From Chelativorans xinjiangensis (GTDB taxonomy: Bacteria > Pseudomonadota > Alphaproteobacteria > Rhizobiales > Rhizobiaceae): a stretch of 64,000 nucleotides of DNA. A program made the translations under genes and the position numbers. A model generated the notes under the pieces. It had not been told where the DNA came from and searched no databases. It was given only the letters and a program-made list of their open reading frames with translations. The number at the start of each line of letters is the position of its first letter. Positions within the stretch are counted from its first letter, which is position 1. The stretch lies in contig NZ_WQNH01000017.1 of assembly GCF_009812055.1 (NCBI RefSeq), forward strand, positions 20,775-84,774, in the 5' to 3' direction. Below, in pieces: positions 35,383 to 44,950 of the stretch.

Positions 35383-36354
35383 ATGCGTGTGGGATTGATC
35401 GGAGTAGGGCACTGGCACGCCCATATGCACGCCAAAGCGGTCGTTTCCGCTGGAGCCCAACTTGGTACGATATGGGATGCAGACCGGCAGGTCGCCGAGA
35501 GCTTCGCGGCGCAGCACGGGATTTCTGCTTCCAATGAGCCTCAAGCGGTCATCGAGCACTCTTCATTGGTTGTCATCATGGGGCGGCCAGATAACGTGCC
35601 GCCACTGGCAGAAATGGCGATTGCCGCCGGCGTACCGGTGATCCTCGAAAAACCTGCGGCGCCCGATTCAGCCGCCGTTGCAGCCCTTGCAAGATCGGCA
35701 TCCTCCGCCGGGGTTTTTGTGGCGGTACCCCTCCCCAACCGCCTCGGGCCGGCTATGCGCGAATACCATCGACTGGCTGCCGAGGCACGGTCCGGTCCTA
35801 TCGCCCACGCGCACTTCCGCATCATCAACGGTCCGCCCCAGCGTTATCGGGACGACGGTGTGGCTTGGATGCTCGATTTTGCCGTATCCGGTGGTGGTGC
35901 CCTGCGCAATCTGGGCATCCACGGTATCGATTGCGCACTCAGCCTCGCCGAGGGGCCGGTGCAGATCGTCTGCGCACAGATCGGCAAGCATATCCACCGC
36001 GAGGAGGATGTGGAGGATTACGCCGTCGTCGTGCTAACGGACGCCAATGGCGCCGTCTTCACGATAGAGGCGGGATATACCTTCGCCTCTATGCAGCCGG
36101 GCGGCGATTTCGAATGGCGCATCGCGACCGCCAACGCCTATTTCATTGATCACGGCGATACTGCCCTCGCCGCCACACTGGATGACCGGCGTCGCGAACC
36201 ATTGCCGCCGCTGCCGTCATCCGAACGCTACACCGCCTTCATGATCGACACGATCAACCGCCTCGCCGCGGGCGCCCCTCCCCTGGTCGGGATTTCGGAT
36301 TATGCCTGCGCCATGGACCTGATCGACCGTGCCTACGAGGAAGCGCTGCCATGA
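35383..36354 (+). CDS. Gfo/Idh/MocA-family oxidoreductase (first of two)
   Basis: A 323-residue NAD(P)-dependent sugar oxidoreductase. The Rossmann motif VGLIGVGHWHAHMH begins at residue 3, and EKPAAP near 82 is the family's EKP motif. The start at 35383 has AAGGAC 9 bases upstream and gives the standard N-terminus; an ATG at 35350 would add 11 residues lacking family resemblance. Its stop overlaps the start of the next oxidoreductase (ATGA). Members oxidise hydroxyls of sugars, inositols or sugar acids. The pair with a second family member suggests two successive oxidations or an oxidation-reduction epimerisation. Confidence 0.88.
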   Translation: MRVGLIGVGHWHAHMHAKAVVSAGAQLGTIWDADRQVAESFAAQHGISASNEPQAVIEHSSLVVIMGRPDNVPPLAEMAIAAGVPVILEKPAAPDSAAVAALARSASSAGVFVAVPLPNRLGPAMREYHRLAAEARSGPIAHAHFRIINGPPQRYRDDGVAWMLDFAVSGGGALRNLGIHGIDCALSLAEGPVQIVCAQIGKHIHREEDVEDYAVVVLTDANGAVFTIEAGYTFASMQPGGDFEWRIATANAYFIDHGDTALAATLDDRRREPLPPLPSSERYTAFMIDTINRLAAGAPPLVGISDYACAMDLIDRAYEEALP

Positions 36355-37340
36355 TCAACGTCGGCATAATCGGCGCCGGACATTTCGGTGCCGTGCACGC
36401 TCGTGCGGTCGGGAGACAGGCTGCAGCTCGGGTCCACGCCGTGTGCAGCAGTGATCCCGCGCAGGCCGCTGCATTCGCCGCCCTGCATGGCGGCCAGCCG
36501 TGCCGCGACTGGCACGCGCTGCTCAATAACAACTCCGTCGACGCGGTCGTGATCGCTACTCCCCATCATATGCATACTGAGATTGCCGTTGCGGCGATCG
36601 AGGCCGGCAAGCATGTCCTGCTCGAGAAGCCGATGGCACCAACGCCTTGGGATTGCGGCGCTATTGAAGCCGCAGCAAGTCGCTCAAATACGATCCTGAC
36701 GATCGGCCACGTGATGCACTTCTTCCGCCCGATCATGGTGGCACGCGAGATCCTCGCGAGCGGGCGGCTCGGCCGCCCCATGACGGGCATGAGCAGCCTC
36801 GTCAAACTATGGATGGAATCCAACCGCCGGCCTTGGCATCTTGACCCACGGACCGGAGGAGGCATGCTCATGACGGCGGGAATCCATGCCCTCGACCAGC
36901 TGGTGTGGCTGATGGATAGCCGGGTTGCCGCCGTCACCGCCCTCGGCGGAGCCTTCTTCCACGATCAGGCCGCCGACGATACCGCCTACCTCGGCCTTCG
37001 TTTCCTCGACGGGCGCATCGGCCAGGTCAGCAGCATCGGCTACCGTGACGGCGCCGTTTCTTCCAAATTGCAAATCGTCTGCGAGGACGGCGTTCTGGAC
37101 GTCGACCTCAACAGCGGTGTGCGCGTAGGCCAAGGCACGCTGTGGAGCCCTGTTGCCGATTCCTGGCAGGCCGACGGAATGGACGAGGCCGTGTACAGGG
37201 AGTGGACGGACTTTCTTCATGCAATCGAGAGCGGCGGATCGCCGCCTGTCGACGCGACCTATGGACGGCACATCGTTGAGATCGTCGCTGCGGCGTTGGC
37301 ATCAGCCGGTGAGCACCGCGAAATCCTTATCGATGGTTGA
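36351..37340 (+). CDS. Gfo/Idh/MocA-family oxidoreductase (second of two)
   Basis: A 329-residue paralogue of the first. The nucleotide-binding start is INVGIIGAGHFGAVHARAVG, with VLLEKPMAPT carrying the EKP lysine (near residue 90). Active-site-like residues occur in GGGMLMTAGIHALDQLVWLM, with the His typical of the GGGxxxDxGxH motif. It is translationally coupled to both neighbours: a 4-base overlap before it and an 8-base overlap after it. Confidence 0.9.
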   Translation: MINVGIIGAGHFGAVHARAVGRQAAARVHAVCSSDPAQAAAFAALHGGQPCRDWHALLNNNSVDAVVIATPHHMHTEIAVAAIEAGKHVLLEKPMAPTPWDCGAIEAAASRSNTILTIGHVMHFFRPIMVAREILASGRLGRPMTGMSSLVKLWMESNRRPWHLDPRTGGGMLMTAGIHALDQLVWLMDSRVAAVTALGGAFFHDQAADDTAYLGLRFLDGRIGQVSSIGYRDGAVSSKLQIVCEDGVLDVDLNSGVRVGQGTLWSPVADSWQADGMDEAVYREWTDFLHAIESGGSPPVDATYGRHIVEIVAAALASAGEHREILIDG

Positions 37341-38334
37341 CAAGGTGACCAGCCAATTCGCCCCTCAGCGTGCAGCAGCCATAGCAAAGTTCGCGCGCCA
37401 CGATGGCCGCTGGGGGCGCATCAGGGGCAATTGGGCGACCCTCCTCTTGCCGATCGGCAGTGACGACGCCATCGACTTCACCCGGCTTGCTGACGAAATC
37501 GACCGCCTTGTCGCCGCTTCGGTGGATGGAATCTATTCCAATGGCACAGCCGGAGAGTTCCACAATCAGACCGAGGCGGAGTTCGACGCCATCCAGGACC
37601 TGTTGGCGCGCCGCTGCTCGGCCGCCGGCATCCCCTTCGTTATCGGCGCCTGCCAGGCGGACGCACGCCTGTCGCTGGATCGCGTGCGCCGAGCGGCGGC
37701 TTTTCGTCCCGAAGGCATCCAGGTGATCCTCCCCGACTGGTGGCCGGTGACGGCGGAGGAGGCGACGGACTTCCTCATGATGGCGGCGGGCGCCGCCGAT
37801 CCCGTACCGCTCATCCTCTACAATCCTCCGCACGCCAAGCGTGTCTTCACCCCCTCGGAGCTGGCAGGAATTCTCGAGCGGGTGCCGCAGGTGGTCGGGG
37901 TCAAGCTCGCAGACGGCAATGTAGAATGGTACGCCGAGGCGAGGCGGATGCTCGACCGCTGGGGCGTCTATGTCCCCGGCCATCACCTCGCAAGCGGCGT
38001 CTCGCAGGGTGTCGCCGTCGGGGCGTTTTCGAACGTAGCGTGCCTCAATCCGGCCGGCGCACAGCGATGGACATCGCTCATGTCGACGGATCTCGACGCA
38101 GCGCGCGATATCGAGACGCGCCTGCGCACTTTCTTGGATGCGCACATCGCGCCGTTCGGCCGCGACCACGGATATTCCAACGCCGCTCTCGACAAGCTTC
38201 TGGCCGCTGTCGGCAATTGGGCGGATATCGGCACCAGGCTGCGCAGGCCCTATCGCTGGATCGACCCCGAGATCGCCACGCGGCTCCGTCTCGCCGCGCA
38301 CGCGGCGATACCTGAGATTATGGCACCGGACTGA
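37333..38334 (+). CDS. DapA-family aldolase/dehydratase (second copy, divergent)
   Basis: A 333-residue protein. The Lys of VVGVKLADGN and the Tyr of LILYNPPH are the expected Schiff-base and proton-relay residues. The GTTGE loop is replaced by YSNGTAGEFHNQ. The chosen ATG overlaps the preceding gene by 8 bases; a longer frame from 37153 would run inside it. It differs strongly from the DapA-like protein in the importer operon, so the two are unlikely to be a recent duplication and may catalyse different steps. It is followed by the sulfatase gene. Confidence 0.85.
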   Translation: MVDKVTSQFAPQRAAAIAKFARHDGRWGRIRGNWATLLLPIGSDDAIDFTRLADEIDRLVAASVDGIYSNGTAGEFHNQTEAEFDAIQDLLARRCSAAGIPFVIGACQADARLSLDRVRRAAAFRPEGIQVILPDWWPVTAEEATDFLMMAAGAADPVPLILYNPPHAKRVFTPSELAGILERVPQVVGVKLADGNVEWYAEARRMLDRWGVYVPGHHLASGVSQGVAVGAFSNVACLNPAGAQRWTSLMSTDLDAARDIETRLRTFLDAHIAPFGRDHGYSNAALDKLLAAVGNWADIGTRLRRPYRWIDPEIATRLRLAAHAAIPEIMAPD

Positions 38335-38365
38335 GCAAGGTCCCGGCAAGCAAGGGAAGTGTGTC

Positions 38366-39829
38366 GTGAAACGACCAAACATCCTCATGATCATGACGGA
38401 TCAGCAGCGCCGCGACACGCTGGGCGCGTACGGGTGCGATTGGATCCCGACGCCCAATCTGGATCGCCTGGCAGCCTCGGGAACCGCCTTCACGCGGGCA
38501 ACCGTCGATAACCCCATCTGCACGCCGTCGCGCGCCAGCATCTTCACCGGAAAGATGGTCCCGGACCATTCCGTCTACCGGGTCCATGACAATCTTCCCG
38601 ATGAGGAAGTGCTGTTCACCGAAAGGCTGCGGCTTGAGGCAGGCTACCGGACGGCGCTGTTCGGGAAACTGCACGTCAGCAGCCGCCTTGCGGAGGAGCG
38701 GCGCCGGCATCCCAATGACGGGTTCGAGATCTATGAATGGTGTCTTGAGCCTTCCGTCGGCATGGACAGCCGTTTCAACGGCTACGTCGCGTGGCTGCGC
38801 GCCAATGCGCCGGACTTCCTCGCCGCCCTCAAGGCCAGCAAACGCAGTGAACTGCACCACCCTGAAGCGGTGCACATGTCCAAATGGGCCGCCGACAGGA
38901 CGATCGACTTCATCACCGGCGCCCGGGACGATGATCGTCCATTCTTCTGCCTGATGAGCCTGTTCGATCCGCATGACCCCTATCAGGATCATCCCCTGTC
39001 GATGCGCCCGCTCATCGATGAAGCCAGGATTCCCGCCCCGATCGCCCGACCGGCGGCGCCCGACTGCGTGCGGCGCGAGCAGGAGGGCTCCTATCTCGGG
39101 CGCTCCGCCGACTTCACCGCCGCGGAGGTCCGCCAAATCCGCCTGGGCTACGCGGCTTCGATTGCCTTCGCGGACCAGCAGATCGGGCGCGTCCTCGATG
39201 CGCTCGACCAGGCCGGGCTCGCTGAAAATACACTGGTGATCTTCATGTCCGACCATGGCGATCAGCTCGGCGACCATGGTCTGTTCGTCAAAGGAGTAGC
39301 GCTTTACGAGCCGACGGTCGGCGTTCCGCTCCTCCTGCGCTGGCCCGGACAAGTCCCGTCCGGCGCGCAGTGCGGAGCGCTGGCGCAGGGTCGCGACATC
39401 GCGGCGACCTGCCTTGCCGCGGCCGGGCTCGATACCGCCGCATACTGCCCCGACAGCGAGGATCTGGCAGCAATGGCGCAACGGGGCAAGGCCACCCGGC
39501 AGGCGGCAATCTGTGCCTACCGCAATTCTGGGGTCGACAACCGGGGCCAGTTCTGGGACCCGCCGATGCTATCGACGATGGCGCGCAACGAGCGCTTCAA
39601 GCTGACGCTCTATGCGTCCGGCGCCAAGACCGAGGTGGAACTGTTCGACCTCGAATCCGATCCGGGAGAGCAGCACAACATCACCGGGGACATCGCCTAT
39701 GCGGATATAGAGCGGTTTCTGATGACGGAGATCGCTCACTTCCTGCAAAAGGAAATCATGGCGCGCCGGCCGCGTGCTGGCTCATCGATTCCAGACGTAA
39801 AGCAGCGGCTCATGAACAAACTCAAATAG
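38366..39829 (+). CDS. Sulfatase (type I, formylglycine), cytosolic
   Basis: The 487-residue product begins with a GTG at 38366, preceded by GGGAAG. The N-terminus KRPNILMIMTDQQRRDTLGA gives the first metal ligands (Asp12). The formylglycine motif is CTPSR (Cys52 to Arg56). IFMSDHGDQLGDHGLFVKG gives the second metal site, and SLFDPHDPY is also typical. No signal peptide is present. It is the last gene of the GntR-controlled plus-strand unit, implying that the imported compound carries a sulfate ester removed in the cytoplasm. The anaerobic (anSME) or FGE maturase is not in the window. Confidence 0.9.
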   Translation: MKRPNILMIMTDQQRRDTLGAYGCDWIPTPNLDRLAASGTAFTRATVDNPICTPSRASIFTGKMVPDHSVYRVHDNLPDEEVLFTERLRLEAGYRTALFGKLHVSSRLAEERRRHPNDGFEIYEWCLEPSVGMDSRFNGYVAWLRANAPDFLAALKASKRSELHHPEAVHMSKWAADRTIDFITGARDDDRPFFCLMSLFDPHDPYQDHPLSMRPLIDEARIPAPIARPAAPDCVRREQEGSYLGRSADFTAAEVRQIRLGYAASIAFADQQIGRVLDALDQAGLAENTLVIFMSDHGDQLGDHGLFVKGVALYEPTVGVPLLLRWPGQVPSGAQCGALAQGRDIAATCLAAAGLDTAAYCPDSEDLAAMAQRGKATRQAAICAYRNSGVDNRGQFWDPPMLSTMARNERFKLTLYASGAKTEVELFDLESDPGEQHNITGDIAYADIERFLMTEIAHFLQKEIMARRPRAGSSIPDVKQRLMNKLK

Positions 39830-39843
39830 AGAGGCAATTCCTC

Positions 39844-40848
39844 TCACATGACGAGTGACAGCGCCACCGCCAGCAGCATCAGGAACAGCGTGATGGAGAC
39901 CACAACCTTGATGTGACCGGCGCCAAGAGCGAACATCTCCTTGAGCGCGGTCTTGACGCCGAGGGCAGCGATAGCCGTGATCAGGAGCCAGCGCGAGACT
40001 TCCGACAGGAAGGCGGCAAGGGTCGCGGGAACAAGGCCGAGGCTGTTGACGACGACCAGCGCCGCGAACAGGAGGACGAAGGACGGCAGGGAGACCTTCG
40101 CCCCGCCCTCCCCGCGCCGGGCAAAGAGCATGATGGCGATCACCACAAGCGGCAGGAGCGCCACACGCAGGAGCTTGACGAAGGTAGCGGTGTCGCCCGC
40201 CTCGTTGGACACCGCGTAGCCCGCACCCACCACCTGCGCGACGTCGTGGATGGTGGCGCCGATCATCACGCCGATCTCGCGATCGTCGAAGCCAAGGGCC
40301 GTGAACAGGATCGGATAAGCGATCATGGCGATGGTGGACAGGCCGGTGACGGCAATGACGGTGAAGAGCGTGTCCTTCTCGCGCTCGGGCCGCTCGGGCA
40401 GCACGGCGGAGATAGCGAGCGCGGCCGAGGCGCCGCAGATCGCCACTGCACCGCCGGTCAGCAAGCCAAAAGTCCAGTGACGGCCGAAAAGCCGCGCCAT
40501 CACGACGCCGAAGCCGATGGTGGCGGCGACCGAGATGAGCACCAGCGCCATGGGCTCGATGCCGAGCGCGCCGATCTGCTCGAAGGTGATGCGCGCGCCG
40601 AGCAGCCCGACACCCAGGCGCAGCAGCGTCCGTGACGCGAAGTCGACACCCGCCGCGCTGCGCGGCTCGCTGGCCATAAAGTGGAACGCCATGCCCAGGA
40701 GCAAAGCGAACAGCATGGCCGGCCCGCCATAATGCTCCGACAGGAAATTCGCCGCCACGGCAACGAGCAGTGCGAACAAGACACCAGGCGCTAGCGCCTT
40801 CAGCTTTTCAAGACGGGCTTCGGTTGTCGGTGCGGAAAAGAAGCTCAT
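39844..40848 (-). CDS. YeiH-family (UPF0324) putative sulfite/sulfate exporter
   Basis: A 334-residue membrane protein with about ten helices. Family motifs are LLRLGVGLLGARIT near residue 75, GGAVAICGASAALAI near 132, and GATIHDVAQVVGAGY near 197. Proteins of this family are linked with export of sulfite or sulfate in sulfonate degraders. It is on the same strand, 61 bases after comC, and ends 14 bases from the convergent sulfatase gene. In this operon it would remove the sulfite released by SuyAB. The export role is family knowledge plus context, not shown here. Confidence 0.82.
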   Translation of the reverse strand: MSFFSAPTTEARLEKLKALAPGVLFALLVAVAANFLSEHYGGPAMLFALLLGMAFHFMASEPRSAAGVDFASRTLLRLGVGLLGARITFEQIGALGIEPMALVLISVAATIGFGVVMARLFGRHWTFGLLTGGAVAICGASAALAISAVLPERPEREKDTLFTVIAVTGLSTIAMIAYPILFTALGFDDREIGVMIGATIHDVAQVVGAGYAVSNEAGDTATFVKLLRVALLPLVVIAIMLFARRGEGGAKVSLPSFVLLFAALVVVNSLGLVPATLAAFLSEVSRWLLITAIAALGVKTALKEMFALGAGHIKVVVSITLFLMLLAVALSLVM

Positions 40849-40909
40849 GGGGTTTCGCCTGTCAGAATAGATGGCTGGGGCTGAGCCCTGTGCGAGGAAA
40901 TGCCGTCCC

Positions 40910-41911
40910 TTACCGGCCGATCGACCGTATCCGCTCCAGGAGATCGCTGTCGACGGCGATACCGTCGCGGACCATCTCCCGCTTCAGCGCCTGGCGCCGC
41001 CGTCCCGGCAGGCGCGCGCCTTCGGTCTCCTCGATCAGCCGTGCCATCTGCGCAAAACGCGCCGTCGCGCCGGGACCGAAGGCTTCCGGATCGATGGCGA
41101 TGACGGTCTGGCCGGTTCCCGGCGGCGAACCCTTCGCATCGAAGAAGGAAGTAGCATCATAAGCGTAGTTGGCACCGGTAAGCCCGGCGCACAGCATCTC
41201 CACCATGATGGCAAGCGCGGTGCCCTTGGCCTCTCCCATGGGCACCATGGTGCCGGCGAGCGCCTCGGTCGGGTCGGTCGTGGGATTGCCGCTCCTGTCG
41301 AGCGCCCAGCCCTCGGGGATGGACGTGCCCTTCTGCTCCGCGGCCATGATCTTGCCGCGCGCCACCTTGGAGAGCGACACGTCGACGATGATCGGGTCTG
41401 CCCCGGCAAGAGGTGCCGCAAACGCGATCGGGTTGGTACCGAAGAGCGGGCGCTTGCCGCCCCAGGGGGCCATGGCAGCGGGGGAATTGGCGACCATCAA
41501 CCCCGCCACGCCCGCTTCCGCCAGCCGCTCCACGACCAGGCCGGTGACGCCTGAATGATGCGAACGGCTTATGCCGGCAATGACGATGCCCTGGCCTCGG
41601 GCAGCCGCCGGCAGCCACTCCACCGCAAGATCGAGCGCGGGATAGGCGAAGCCATGTGCGGCATCGACCGCAAGGGCGCCAGGCCGCGTCTGTGTCGCCT
41701 CTGGCGTCGCCATGCCGTCCACCTTGCCGGCAAGCGCCTGGGCGCTGTAGGCAGGCACGCGCCGGAGCCCGTGACCCGCCTGGCCGGCAAGCTCGGCGCC
41801 GACCAGCGCGCTCGCCACGGACTGCGCATTGTCTTGGGACGTGCGGCAGCGCAGGAGAGTTTCGACGACCAGCGCGGTCGCCTCTTCAATGGTCAGCCGT
41901 GTGGTGGTCAT
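40910..41911 (-). CDS. comC: (R)-sulfolactate dehydrogenase, malate/L-lactate dehydrogenase family
   Basis: A 333-residue NAD(P)-dependent enzyme of the LDH2 (malate/L-sulfolactate) family. Typical parts are GHGLRRVPAY near residue 46, SRSHHSGVTG near 115 with the catalytic His, FGTNPIAFAAP and VDVSLSKVARGKI. In sulfolactate degraders ComC and SlcC together interconvert the two sulfolactate enantiomers through sulfopyruvate. Its start overlaps the slcC stop by 4 bases. Malate or ureidoglycolate dehydrogenase activity would be the alternatives without this context. Confidence 0.85.
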   Translation of the reverse strand: MTTTRLTIEEATALVVETLLRCRTSQDNAQSVASALVGAELAGQAGHGLRRVPAYSAQALAGKVDGMATPEATQTRPGALAVDAAHGFAYPALDLAVEWLPAAARGQGIVIAGISRSHHSGVTGLVVERLAEAGVAGLMVANSPAAMAPWGGKRPLFGTNPIAFAAPLAGADPIIVDVSLSKVARGKIMAAEQKGTSIPEGWALDRSGNPTTDPTEALAGTMVPMGEAKGTALAIMVEMLCAGLTGANYAYDATSFFDAKGSPPGTGQTVIAIDPEAFGPGATARFAQMARLIEETEGARLPGRRRQALKREMVRDGIAVDSDLLERIRSIGR

Positions 41912-42840
41912 GTCTTGGCCTTGAGATGCTTGAGAACCGTTTGCGCCGTCTTATGGCTGACGCGGACATTGGATTCGGCGGTCACGCCGGCGATGTGCGG
42001 GGTGAGCACGAGGTTCTTCAAGCCCCGGAACATCTCGCTCTTTCCAGCGCCCAGCGGCTCCTCCTCGAACACGTCGAGGGCGGCACCGGCAAGACGGCCT
42101 TCCCGCAGGGCCGCGCAAAGCGCTTCCTCGTCCACCACGCCGCCACGCGCCGCGTTGATCAAGACCGCGTCCTTCTTCATGCAGGCAAGGGCGGCCGCAT
42201 CGATCATGTGGCGGGTCGCCGGCGTCAACGGCGTGTGCAGGCTGACGACATCCGCGTCCTTGAACAAAGCGTTGAGCGGCAGGTTGCGTGCCTCCTTCCA
42301 GGCCGCGTGATCGGCGGTTAGAAACGGATCGTAGGCGACGACGTCCATACCGATCATCCTCGCCCGCCACGCCACCTCGCGGGCGATTGCACCGAAGCCG
42401 ACGAGGCCCATGGTCTTGCCCGAGATCTCCCGACCGATCAACGCCTGACGCGGCCACTCGCCCGCCGCGACACTCGCCGTGAAGAGATAGGCCTGCCGCA
42501 GGAGCATCATGGCCGTGGCAATCACATATTCGGCGACCGCCAGGTCATTGGCGCCGGTGGCCGTGTAGACGGCGACGCCGCGCGCCTTGCAGGCCTCCAG
42601 GTCGATATTGTCGAGGCCGACGCCGAGGCGCCCCACGCATTCAAGCCTGGATGCCGCTTCAACAAGCCCAGCGGTGACCTGCGTACGGTTGCGCACGATG
42701 AGCGCGCGCGCCTGAGAGACAACGGCGGCAAGGTCCTGCGGCCGGTCGACCAGCGCCGGGTCGTAGAGCGTTTCGAAGCTGTCCCGCAGGCTCGCGACGG
42801 CAGCTTCGTCCATGAATTCGGTGATGATGATATCGGGCAT
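41908..42840 (-). CDS. slcC: (S)-sulfolactate dehydrogenase, D-2-hydroxyacid dehydrogenase family
   Basis: A 310-residue protein resembling phosphoglycerate dehydrogenase. The NAD-binding segment is MGLVGFGAIAREVAWRAR, RLGVGLDNIDLEACK carries the substrate-binding region, the catalytic Arg is in INAARGGVVDEEAL and the catalytic His in LTPHIAGVTAES. It lies between comC and the tctB-like gene and within a suyAB operon, matching the known slcC arrangement. It oxidises (S)-sulfolactate to sulfopyruvate. Confidence 0.87.
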   Translation of the reverse strand: MPDIIITEFMDEAAVASLRDSFETLYDPALVDRPQDLAAVVSQARALIVRNRTQVTAGLVEAASRLECVGRLGVGLDNIDLEACKARGVAVYTATGANDLAVAEYVIATAMMLLRQAYLFTASVAAGEWPRQALIGREISGKTMGLVGFGAIAREVAWRARMIGMDVVAYDPFLTADHAAWKEARNLPLNALFKDADVVSLHTPLTPATRHMIDAAALACMKKDAVLINAARGGVVDEEALCAALREGRLAGAALDVFEEEPLGAGKSEMFRGLKNLVLTPHIAGVTAESNVRVSHKTAQTVLKHLKAKT

Positions 42841-42861
42841 GGATGGCTGAGTATCCTGACG

Positions 42862-43368
42862 TTAGAAAAAAAGTCCGCGCGGCATGGGGATGTTCAGGAC
42901 ATTCGACATGAGGAGGTAGAAGACCACCACCATGACGAAGACCACCGCCAGGTAGAGCGCCAGGCGGAACGGGCTCAGGCGGCCGAAAAGGCCGGTGAAC
43001 ATCAACACCACGCTGGCGAGAAGGCTGGTGACGAACATACCGACGACGGGAAAGAGCAGCGCCCAGGCGACCATGACGGCAAGCAGCGTGAGACGGCGAC
43101 CGAGGCCTTCGGCCTGTTCGGCAACGCTCGAGCCCTTCTCCACCGCCTGGCCGCTGCGACCGGTGAGCGAGGCGGCGATCTGCAGGATTGCGAACGTGGC
43201 CATCACGGCGCCGATGGTGCGCGGAAACAGCGCCGCCATCGGCGACATGGAAAAGCTGGTGATGAAGACATAGAGGCCGGTGGCGAAGAAGAAGGCCGAG
43301 CCGACGGCGCCGGCCCAGTCCTTGCTGCGTGCCGCAGGCACGGCCTGCCTGTCAGTCCCCTGGCTCAA
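42862..43368 (-). CDS. Tripartite tricarboxylate-type importer small permease (TctB family)
   Basis: A 168-residue protein with four hydrophobic helices, for example LLAVMVAWALLFPVVGMFVT and LYLAVVFVMVVVFYLLMS. The proposed start is the TTG at 43368, which overlaps the tctA stop (TTGA) and has GGAGG 7 bases upstream; the frame extends to 43428 but that part lies in tctA. It pairs with the large TctA permease to import sulfolactate. The corresponding genes in known sulfolactate loci are called slcHFG. Confidence 0.85.
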   Translation of the reverse strand: MSQGTDRQAVPAARSKDWAGAVGSAFFFATGLYVFITSFSMSPMAALFPRTIGAVMATFAILQIAASLTGRSGQAVEKGSSVAEQAEGLGRRLTLLAVMVAWALLFPVVGMFVTSLLASVVLMFTGLFGRLSPFRLALYLAVVFVMVVVFYLLMSNVLNIPMPRGLFF

Positions 43369-44885
43369 GGGCGGACCTCCGTCGGCTTCTTCCTGCCGGT
43401 GCGGAAGTGCTTGAAGACCGGCACGCACAGCGTGAAGAGGATCAGCGCCGCGATGGCCCAGCTTATCGGCCGGTCGAAGAGCAGCTGCCCGCCAAAATTT
43501 CCGCGCGCCCCGCCGATGAGGTAGGCGCGCATGAAGCCCTGCTCGGCGATCTGCCCCAGGACGAGCCCGAGAACGATGGGCGAAGGCCCATAGCCGGCCA
43601 AACTGAGCAGCCAGCCGAGCACGCCCATGGAAACCATCACCACCACGTCATGCGGGTTGGAATGGATGGCGAAGCTGCCGACCACCGTCATGAAGGCGAT
43701 CAGTGGCACCAGCAGCGATTTCGGCGTGTTGACGATGAAGCGGTAGGCATAGCGCCCGATGATGAGGCCAAGTGGCAGCATCATCACAGTGGCGATCAGA
43801 AGACCCACCATGAACACGTAGACGATGCCGCTTTGCTGGGTGAAGAGTTCCGGTCCCGTGCGGATGCCCTGCACGAGCAGCGCGCCGAGGATCACCGCAT
43901 CGGGCGGCGTGCCGGGAATACCGAGCACGAGAGTGGGGATGAACCCGCCGCCCACGGTGGCGTTGTTGGCGCTTTCGGTGGCAAGCAGGCCGCCCGGCTC
44001 GCCCTTGCCGAAGCGATCGGGATGGCGGCTTGCCTGGCGTGCCTGCGAATAGGAGACGAGCGAGGCGATTGAGCCGCCGGCGCCCGGCAGGATGCCCACC
44101 AGTGTGCCAATGATGGAGGAGCGGACGAGATTGAAGCCGTTGGCCGCGCACAGGCCGATCGCCTCGAAGAGGCGGAAGCCGCGGCCGATCGGTGCGGGTT
44201 CCAGATGTCGGTCCGGCCGCGCCACCATGTCGATCAGCACTGGGATGCAGTAGAGGCCGATAAGTGCGGCGACGATGTCGATGCCGCCGAGCAGCGCCGA
44301 AGAGCCGAAGGTATAGCGCGTGTCGCCGCCGATGACGGCGACGCCGATCATCGACAGCGTGAACCCGAAGGCGCCGCCGATGAGCCCCTTCAGCACATTA
44401 CCGGAGGAGAGGCTCGCGACCAGCGTCAGGCCGAGAATGGCGAGCCAGAAATACTCGCTCGAATGGAAAGCAAGCGCCACCTGCGCAAGGAGCGGCGACA
44501 GGGTCATCAGCAGCACCGCCCCCACCACGCCTCCGACCACGCTTGCGAGTGTGGCGAGTGTCATCGCCAGGTCGCCGTCTCCCCTCCTGGCCATGGGATA
44601 GCCGTCGAAGGTGGTGGCAATGGCCGACGGCGTGCCCGGCGTGTTGACCAGAATTGCCGCATAGGCGCCGCCATAGATCGCACCCGTATAGATGGCGCCC
44701 AGCATGATGAGGCCGGAGGCGGGGTCCATGGTGAAGGTGAAGGGTACCAGCACCGCGATCGCCATGGTGGCGGAAAGGCCGGGGAGCGCGCCTATGACGG
44801 TGCCCAGCACGACACCGGTTAGCGCCAGGAGGAGGTTGAACGGGCTCAAGGCCTGGGACAGGACAAATCCGAAATCGATTTCCAC
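43365..44885 (-). CDS. Tripartite tricarboxylate-type importer large permease (TctA family)
   Basis: A 506-residue permease with about 11-12 helices. Family features are GTVIGALPGLSATMAIAVL near residue 27, AIYTGAIYGGAYAAILVNTP near 64, the second repeat GTLVGILPGAGGSIASLVSY near 262, and IPGTPPDAVILGALLVQGI. The internal two-fold repeat is the hallmark of TctA. It lies 65 bases after the binding-protein gene with a strong hairpin between. It is the membrane core for sulfolactate uptake. Confidence 0.92.
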   Translation of the reverse strand: MEIDFGFVLSQALSPFNLLLALTGVVLGTVIGALPGLSATMAIAVLVPFTFTMDPASGLIMLGAIYTGAIYGGAYAAILVNTPGTPSAIATTFDGYPMARRGDGDLAMTLATLASVVGGVVGAVLLMTLSPLLAQVALAFHSSEYFWLAILGLTLVASLSSGNVLKGLIGGAFGFTLSMIGVAVIGGDTRYTFGSSALLGGIDIVAALIGLYCIPVLIDMVARPDRHLEPAPIGRGFRLFEAIGLCAANGFNLVRSSIIGTLVGILPGAGGSIASLVSYSQARQASRHPDRFGKGEPGGLLATESANNATVGGGFIPTLVLGIPGTPPDAVILGALLVQGIRTGPELFTQQSGIVYVFMVGLLIATVMMLPLGLIIGRYAYRFIVNTPKSLLVPLIAFMTVVGSFAIHSNPHDVVVMVSMGVLGWLLSLAGYGPSPIVLGLVLGQIAEQGFMRAYLIGGARGNFGGQLLFDRPISWAIAALILFTLCVPVFKHFRTGRKKPTEVRP

Positions 44886-44911
44886 GGCCAGGCTCCCTTG
44901 TTGCGAAGGTT

Positions 44912-44939
44912 TCCGCTCGCGGCAGTTGCCGCGAGCGGA
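44912..44939 (-). promoter_or_regulatory. Intercistronic stem-loop between tctC and tctA genes
   Basis: TCCGCTCGCGGC (44912-44923) and GCCGCGAGCGGA (44928-44939) form a perfect 12-pair GC-rich stem with an AGTT loop and no T-run. As at 32894-32927, it follows a binding-protein gene and probably stabilises its mRNA or attenuates readthrough. Confidence 0.75.
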
Positions 44940-44950
44940 GACAGATCATG

